Shown here: one piece after another, positions 58,801-64,000 of the stretch | How positions within the stretch are numbered: position 1 is the stretch's first letter | Layout: every line of letters begins with the position of its first letter | Assembly: GCA_944990035.1 (NCBI GenBank) | Contig: CALYLX010000160.1 | Span: 496,001 to 560,000 of the forward strand | DNA: 64,000 nt | Source: Clitopilus passeckerianus | Taxonomy: Eukaryota > Basidiomycota > Agaricomycetes > Agaricales > Entolomataceae | Direction: 5' to 3' | Made by a program: the position numbers and the translations under genes | The notes under the pieces: generated by a model | Seen by the model: the letters and a program-made list of their open reading frames with translations, nothing else | Told to the model about the DNA's origin: nothing | Database searches by the model: none

Positions 58801-61800
58801 TGAAGATGAAGGCACATAATCATGGTAAGCGGATGAATGTGCGTACTCAATCGATTCACGTACTTCCTGTAGATGCGAAGGCACACAATCATGGTAAGTG
58901 GATAAATGTGACGACTCGATGGATTCACATACTTCCTGAAGGTGCGAAGGTACACAATTACGATAAATGTATGAATATAAATATTTGATGGATTCACGTA
59001 CTTCCTGAAGGTGCGAAAGAACAATCACCGTAAGTGGATGGACGTGCATATTCGATAGATTCACGTACTTGCTGAAGATGTGAAGGCACACAATTAGGGT
59101 GAGTGAACAAACGTGCATACTCGATAGATCCACGTACTCTCTGAAGATGCGAAAGGAGACAATCATGGTAAGTTGATCCATGTGACTATTCGATCCATTC
59201 ACGTACTTCCTAAAGATGCGAAGGCACAAAATGATAGTAAGTAGATGAATGTGCATACTCGATCGATTTACGTACTTCCTGAAGATGAAGGCACACAATA
59301 ATGGTAAGTGAATGAATGTGCATCCTCAATCGATTCACGTACTTCCTGCAGATGTGAAGGCACACATTCACGGTTAGATGAATGCGAATATTTGATTGAT
59401 TCACGTACTTTCTGGACATGCGAAGACACACAATCATGGTGAGTGGATGGATGTGCATACCCAATAGATTCACGTACTTGCTGGAGATGCGAACGCACAC
59501 AATCATGGTAAGTGGAAGAACATGACGACTCGATGGATTCACGTACTTTCTACAGATGCGAAGGCGCACAATCATGATAAGTATATGAGTGTGCATACTC
59601 GATGGATTCACTTACTTCCTGAGGATGCAAAGTCACACAATGATGGTAAGTGGATGAACCCGCAAAGTTAACTGATTCACGCACGGTCTGAAGATGCGAA
59701 GGCACGCAATAATGGTAAGTAGATAAATGTGACGATTCGATGGTTTCACGTACTTGCTAATCATGCGAAGGCGCACAATAATGGTAAGTGGACGAACATG
59801 ACGGCTTGATCGATCCACGTACGACCTGAACATGCGAAGGCGCACAAACATCGTAAGTGGTTGAAGATGCATACTCAATTGATCCACGTACGACCTGAAT
59901 ATGCGAAGTCACATCGCTCATGTTAAGTTGATGAATGTACATACCCAATGAATTAACGTACAAACTGAAGATGCGAAGGCACACAATGATGGTAAGTGGG
60001 TGAACGTGGATACTCAATCGATTCACATACCATCTGAAGATACGAAGGGACATAATGATGATCAGTGGATGAAGTTGCATACGCAATCGATTCACGTACT
60101 TTCTGAAGATACGAAGGGACATAATGATGATCAGTGGATGAAGTTGCATACGCAATCGATTCACGTACTTTCTGAAGATGCGAAGGCACACAATCATGAT
60201 GAGCATATGAGCGTACATACTCGATAAATTCACGTACTTGCTGAAGATACGAAGGCACACAATGGTGGTAAGTGGATGAATGTGCATACTCGATCAATTC
60301 ACGCACGGTCTGAAGATGCGAAGGTACACAAGGATAGTCAGTGAACGAATGTGACGCGTCGATGGGTTCACGTACTTTCTGAATATGCGGAGGCGCACAA
60401 ACATTGTAAGTGGATGAACGCGCATACTCGATTGATTCACATACTAGCTGGAGGTAGGCAGGCACGCAATCACGGTAAGTGGATGAACGTGGATACTCGA
60501 TTGATTCACGTACTAGCTGAAGGTGCAAAGGCACACAATCATAGTAAGTGGATGAATGTACATATCCAATAGATTCACGTACTTTCTGAGGATGCGAAGG
60601 CACACAAATCGTGGTAAGTGGATAGACGTGACGACTCGATGGATTCACGTACTTTCTGGACATGCGAAGGCGCGCAATCATGGTAAGTGTATGAAGACGC
60701 ATACTCAATCGATTCACGTACCATCTGAAGATACGGAGGCACACAACCATAGTAAGTGTATGAGTATGAATACAGGAAAGAATCACGCACGAACTAAGAT
60801 GCGAAGGCACACAATGATGGTCAGTGGATGAACGTTCATATTCAACAGATTCACGTACGCCCTGAAGACGCGAGGACACAGCTCATGGTAGGTGGCTGAA
60901 TGTACATACTCGATCGATTCACGTACAGGCTGAAGATGCGAAGGCACACATTCATTCTAAGTGGATGAATACGCATGATAGATTGATTCACGTACATTCT
61001 TAAGATGCGAAGGCACACAATATGATGATCAGTGGATGAATGTGAATACTCTATCGATTCACATACGAGCTAAAGAAGCGAAGGTACATCATCATGGTAA
61101 GTGCATGAATATGAATACTCGATAGAATCACGTACGAGCTGGAGATGCGAAGACACAATGGTGGTAAGTGGACGAATGTGAATACTTGATCGGTTCACGT
61201 ACTTCCTGACGATGTAAAGGACACAATCATGGTGAATGGATGAATGTGAATACTCGATCGATTCACGTACTCTCTGATGATGCAAAGCCCCACAATCATG
61301 GTAAGTGGATGAATGTGCATACTCAATGGATTCACGTACTTCCTGAAGGTGCGAAGGCACGCAACCATGGTAAGTGGGTGAATGTGAATACTCGAAAGAA
61401 TCACGTACGAACTGAAGATGCGAAGGAACACAATTGTGGTAAGTGGATGAATGTGAATACTCAATCGATTCACGTACTTTCTGCCGATGCAGAGCCCCAT
61501 AAACGTGATAAGTGGATGAATGTGAATCCTCTATCGATTCACGCACCAACTGAATATGCGAAGTTCCACAATCATGGTAAATGGATGAGTATGAATCCTC
61601 GATTGATTCACGTACTCTCTGAACATGTGAAGTCACCGATTACTGTAAGTGAAGGAATGTGCAAACTCGATAGATTCACGTACTCTCTGAAGAAGCTTGG
61701 GTGGACGGCTACAGTAAATACATGAAGGTACATGATGCATGGATTCACGTACTGCCTGATGACGCGAAGGTAGATGACCATGGTAAGTGCATGCATCTGC

Positions 61801-62855
61801 AAACTTGATAGATTCACATACCTCCTGTCCACAAGAAGGCGGGACAACACCATTAGCAAATGGATGTCCATCTTCCACATCTTCACCCACCGACTATCCG
61901 TCGAATAGTATTAGCGGCTGAACGCACTCTCTAGATAGACTCACGTACTTGCTGATAATGGACCAAAGTCCGGATGTAATGGGTAAGTGCCGTCTTCGTA
62001 TACATTTCGTGACTCTTACAATCTACGATCATCTTGTCAGTATTCAACACTTTCCTTTCACATGTTAAATGGGTACATGCCTCCTGGTGATGTCACAATA
62101 CCATTACGCTCTCAGAACTGGCGTTATTCGAAAAATGGACATACGTTCTAGACATCAGACGAACGGGAACAACAATCAGTAGATATCATCTTCCTTTCTG
62201 GCGATTCTACGCACTTCCTAGTGACGAAAATATGCATGACACGTGAGTACAATCTCTCCTTCAATGCTGCGTGGGATTGCACTTGCCCACTTAGAATGGG
62301 AGGGAGATTCAGCATCAATGACTCCTTTCGATGGCCAGCGTTTCACATCAAGATCGACTCACATCCTGATGTAAATGACCGGTAACACAGTTAGGAGCCG
62401 ACTCTTCTCGAAGAGATTGCGACCACCTACAAACTAGAAAAATGGCCACAGGGTGGTGGTCAACAAGCTTCCTCCGAGTAGTGTTTAAAGATCGCTTACT
62501 TCCGTTTCCATTGCCTTTACATAGCGGCGGTGGCCTCAGTGAGATCTATTGTTAAGTAAGCTCGCTAGGCTACGCACCATTGCGTTGTTGTTCCTTTCGT
62601 CGGCCTGTAACGATCCCGTCAGCAAAGAAGTGTAGTGGGATCATGTAGACCACCCACCATGTCTGAACGTGAGGAATGTAGCGAGTTATCAGTCGTAGCA
62701 GAAGTAGAGAAGAGTAAAGGCCCGAGCGGGTTCTCATCATCAGAGAATGCGCTTAAGAGAGCTTTCTGACCTATGGCGGCAATATCCTTGATCTCATCGT
62801 TATCAACATCCATCTGGCGGTGAATAGCCCGTTCATTATCGATGCTGTCGCTCAT
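55896..62855 (-). CDS. HET-domain protein with 71 single-codon exons, copy 2 (678 aa)
   Basis: Predicted complete gene of 76 exons. Exon 1 62855-62658 (MSDSIDNERAIHRQMDVDND.., ending SDM), exon 2 62604-62578 (ADERNNNAM), exon 3 62514-62500 (AMETE), then 71 three-base exons from 62431-62433 to 57605-57607, a 16-nt exon 57537-57522 (SQLFE plus one base, GC donor GCATGT), and the final exon 57463-55896 with the HET domain (YAIFSHRWLDKGELNFQDVF, FVWFDTGCIDKSRSAELEES, FTRGWTLQELLAPKRVLFFG, IEDIAYCL-type motif). All junctions are phase 0 except the last. The single-codon part reads as a Glu/Lys/Arg/Gln-rich helix, so the product would be an N-terminal region, a coiled coil and a HET domain. HET proteins act in allorecognition and cell death; a coiled coil would allow oligomerisation (inference). 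Without the array, the final exon could start at its own ATG (57461, 521 aa). Confidence 0.85.
57605..62433 (-). repeat. Intron array with single-codon exons, copy 2 (71 exons)
   Basis: About 70 tandem units, mostly 69 bp (66-nt intron plus 3-nt exon). On the minus strand each has donor GTACGT or a GTRNGT variant, branch site ACTTAC, ACTGAC or ACTCAC, and acceptor CAG, TAG or occasionally AAG (57891, 60999, 62290). Three bases always separate acceptor and next donor. Two introns have GC donors: after codons 62287-62289 (GCAAGT) and 62081-62083 (GCATGT). The 71 codons contain no stop; 15 are Glu, 12 Lys, 7 Arg, 6 Gln, 8 Leu. The stretch from 59549 to 58374 reads KQKEEERQEEEEKKRLKL and the end ..ERIQALR joins SQLFEAMNN. 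Units in the middle are the most similar to one another; those at the 5' end (61.9-62.4 kb) are diverged, as in copy 1. Confidence 0.87.
60034..60171 (-). repeat. Perfect tandem duplication of one 69-bp intron-codon unit
   Basis: 60034-60102 and 60103-60171 are identical base for base. Each contains one complete intron and one Lys codon (60100-60102 and 60169-60171 on the minus strand), so the duplication adds one Lys residue without changing the frame. Confidence 0.9.
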
Positions 62856-63243
62856 CACCACGCGATCCCCTCAAAGTTTTCATTTCGCTTCCCATATCCA
62901 TCTATCACATATCAGATGGCAAGTTCCATGAATGGGACGCGTACCGGTTTCGCAAAAGAGCCTGGGTTAATATATCGATTTTGTAAGAGCTCTTTAATCA
63001 TGGGCGATGGAGTATGAGGAAGACACGCAAGACAACCGCATTCTTGGCATAAGCCAGGGATTTCTGTGTGTTGAACGCTGGGCGTTCGATGGCCCATTAA
63101 TTTGATCTCCACCTGCTTTCGTGCTTCAGCCCTTCAGCCACTGTCACATCAGCCAGCCGATCATGGTACCAAGGAGCCCTAAAGGAGTTACTGGCCCACA
63201 TGACTTGCAGCTGCTCATGTGGCTGTCACTGTGGCTGAGCTCG
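62856..63243. other. Upstream region of HET gene copy 2
   Basis: No gene recognised. It would contain the promoter of the minus-strand HET gene; no clear TATA box was identified. Confidence 0.35.
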
Positions 63244-63535
63244 TCAGACTTGTGGCGATGGCCAATGCTTCGCATGGCGGTTTACGAGTCTGGAGTTTAC
63301 TTGATTATGGTAACCTCTTCTATCCGATTTATCTATACTCCAAAATGCAATGAACCACACCCTACTCGTGATTACTACCTGTTCTAATGTTTCTGCCCGA
63401 CGCGCCTTTAAGGCGCGACATGTTGTGCATAAGGCTCCGAAGCCGACTGGTTGTTCGATAATGTTTGGAGAGCCTAACTTGCAGATGTACATTCCGCATT
63501 CATCTCTGGTGTACGACTCGGAGAAGACAGGTAGC
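63244..63535 (+). repeat. Dispersed repeat copy B (inverted partner at 21646-21933)
   Basis: Same element as copy A in the opposite orientation. The open frame continues past the shared part (GSVKFRGLPEGQRRSGMAG) to 63763, so copy B may retain more of the original coding sequence. No domain recognised. Confidence 0.7.
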
Positions 63536-63834
63536 GTCAAGTTCAGAGGTTTACCTGAGGGCCAAAGGCGCAGTGGTATGGCAGGTACGGCTATGTCCGT
63601 AGCGCGTGATGGCCATGTATTCGGCAGTGATAGTCGACGAGGAGACCATGTGTTTGTATACCATACATGGGTCTATGACGCAATTTTTGTGGAGTGCAAG
63701 CCCAAAGAGGCAAACGAGCATCAAGCGAACCAATTGCAAAGCGGAGACGTAACCCATCACTGATGCGAACGGTCGCTTAGGACCCTCATAGGAAAAAGGA
63801 CTCGCTTCCGTAAACTCCAGACTCGTAACACAAG

Positions 63835-64000
63835 GTCGCTTCCCCGTGCCCATGATAATTTCGAGCTATACTCATCAGACCCCTACAGGCCTGTGACCAC
63901 CTCGACACCACAACTTCTGATTGTCTAAGACGTGACTTGTCTCGTGCATTCCCTCTTGTGAGGAGCACCACGGCATCAGCTCTACGAAGCTCATCGCGAA
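63835..64000 (+). repeat. Dispersed repeat copy at the window end
   Basis: Matches 53995-54165 in the same orientation and is cut by the end of the window. Confidence 0.65.

Noticed and set aside
59953..60879. A 308-codon minus-strand open frame as an independent gene.
   Set aside because: It is the array read without splicing; it stays open only where units are multiples of three, breaks at both ends inside the array, and has no start context or domain.
61924..61931. Alternative codon (AGA at 61928-61930) in copy 2.
   Set aside because: It would make one intron of 34 nt and the next of 18 nt; the site at 61949-61951 gives a normal 55-nt intron.
57605..62433. Reading the array as a plus-strand gene with GTAAGT donors and exons of about 21 nt (ATGCGAAGGCACAC...).
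   Set aside because: On the plus strand the supposed donor and acceptor are lost in many units (for example GATCAGT, CTGATAATG), exon lengths vary, and copy 1 shows no conserved exon. The plus-strand GTAAGT is simply the complement of the minus-strand branch site ACTTAC, which explains its conservation.

Overview
The window is nuclear DNA of a filamentous fungus, most probably a mushroom-forming basidiomycete (Agaricomycetes). The evidence is very short introns (about 50-75 nt, GTRNGT donors, CTNAC-like branch sites, YAG acceptors) in almost every gene, DUF6533-type membrane proteins, small secreted cysteine-rich proteins, a sedolisin protease, P450 and berberine-bridge oxidase relics, and HET-domain and ankyrin families.

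Layout: 0.2-2.5 kb, cytochrome P450 pseudogene; 3.2-3.8 kb, C2H2 zinc-finger gene; 8.3-10.2 kb, an unidentified gene beside an intact eight-exon dienelactone hydrolase gene; 12.0-15.0 kb, SLM1-like PH-domain gene; 16.1-19.9 kb, tandem pair of DUF6533 membrane-protein genes; 23.3-28.7 kb, two small secreted proteins with a knottin-like cysteine pattern, a seven-exon membrane protein and a GPI-anchored protein; 29-43 kb and 48-63 kb, two copies of one module: (a) a multi-membrane-segment ankyrin protein and (b) a HET-domain protein whose 5' half is an extraordinary intron array. A sedolisin gene lies inside the first module. An RNase H relic and a calmodulin-like gene lie between the modules. 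An oxidase pseudogene lies inside the second.

The main discovery concerns the tandem repeats at 39.6-42.9 kb and 57.6-62.4 kb. They look like minisatellites. Read on the minus strand, every unit is a complete short intron, and the gap between one intron's AG and the next intron's GT is exactly three bases. Joining those triplets gives one open frame (71 codons in the second copy; 51 codons in 50 exons in the first, where one exon has six bases) without a stop. It reads as a charged, coiled-coil-like peptide and runs in phase from an upstream N-terminal exon into the HET-domain exon. Both paralogues show the same design, with matching ends (ETEFDW at the start; LRSRYIEAMNN or LRSQLFEAMNN at the end). 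I read this as two genes with about 50 and 71 consecutive single-codon exons, an arrangement I do not know to have been described. I could not run a transcript comparison.

Other points of interest: the SLM1-like gene ends in the classic leaky stop context TGA-CTA, followed by 121 further open codons in frame; the sedolisin lacks its catalytic Asp and oxyanion-hole Asp; and several dispersed diverged repeats link 21.7 with 63.3 kb, 54.0 with 63.9 kb and 51.8 with 53.6 kb. Long stretches (3.8-8.3, 10.2-12.0, 19.9-23.3, 34.7-37.9, 43.4-45.3, 53.2-55.9 kb) hold no gene that I can support.
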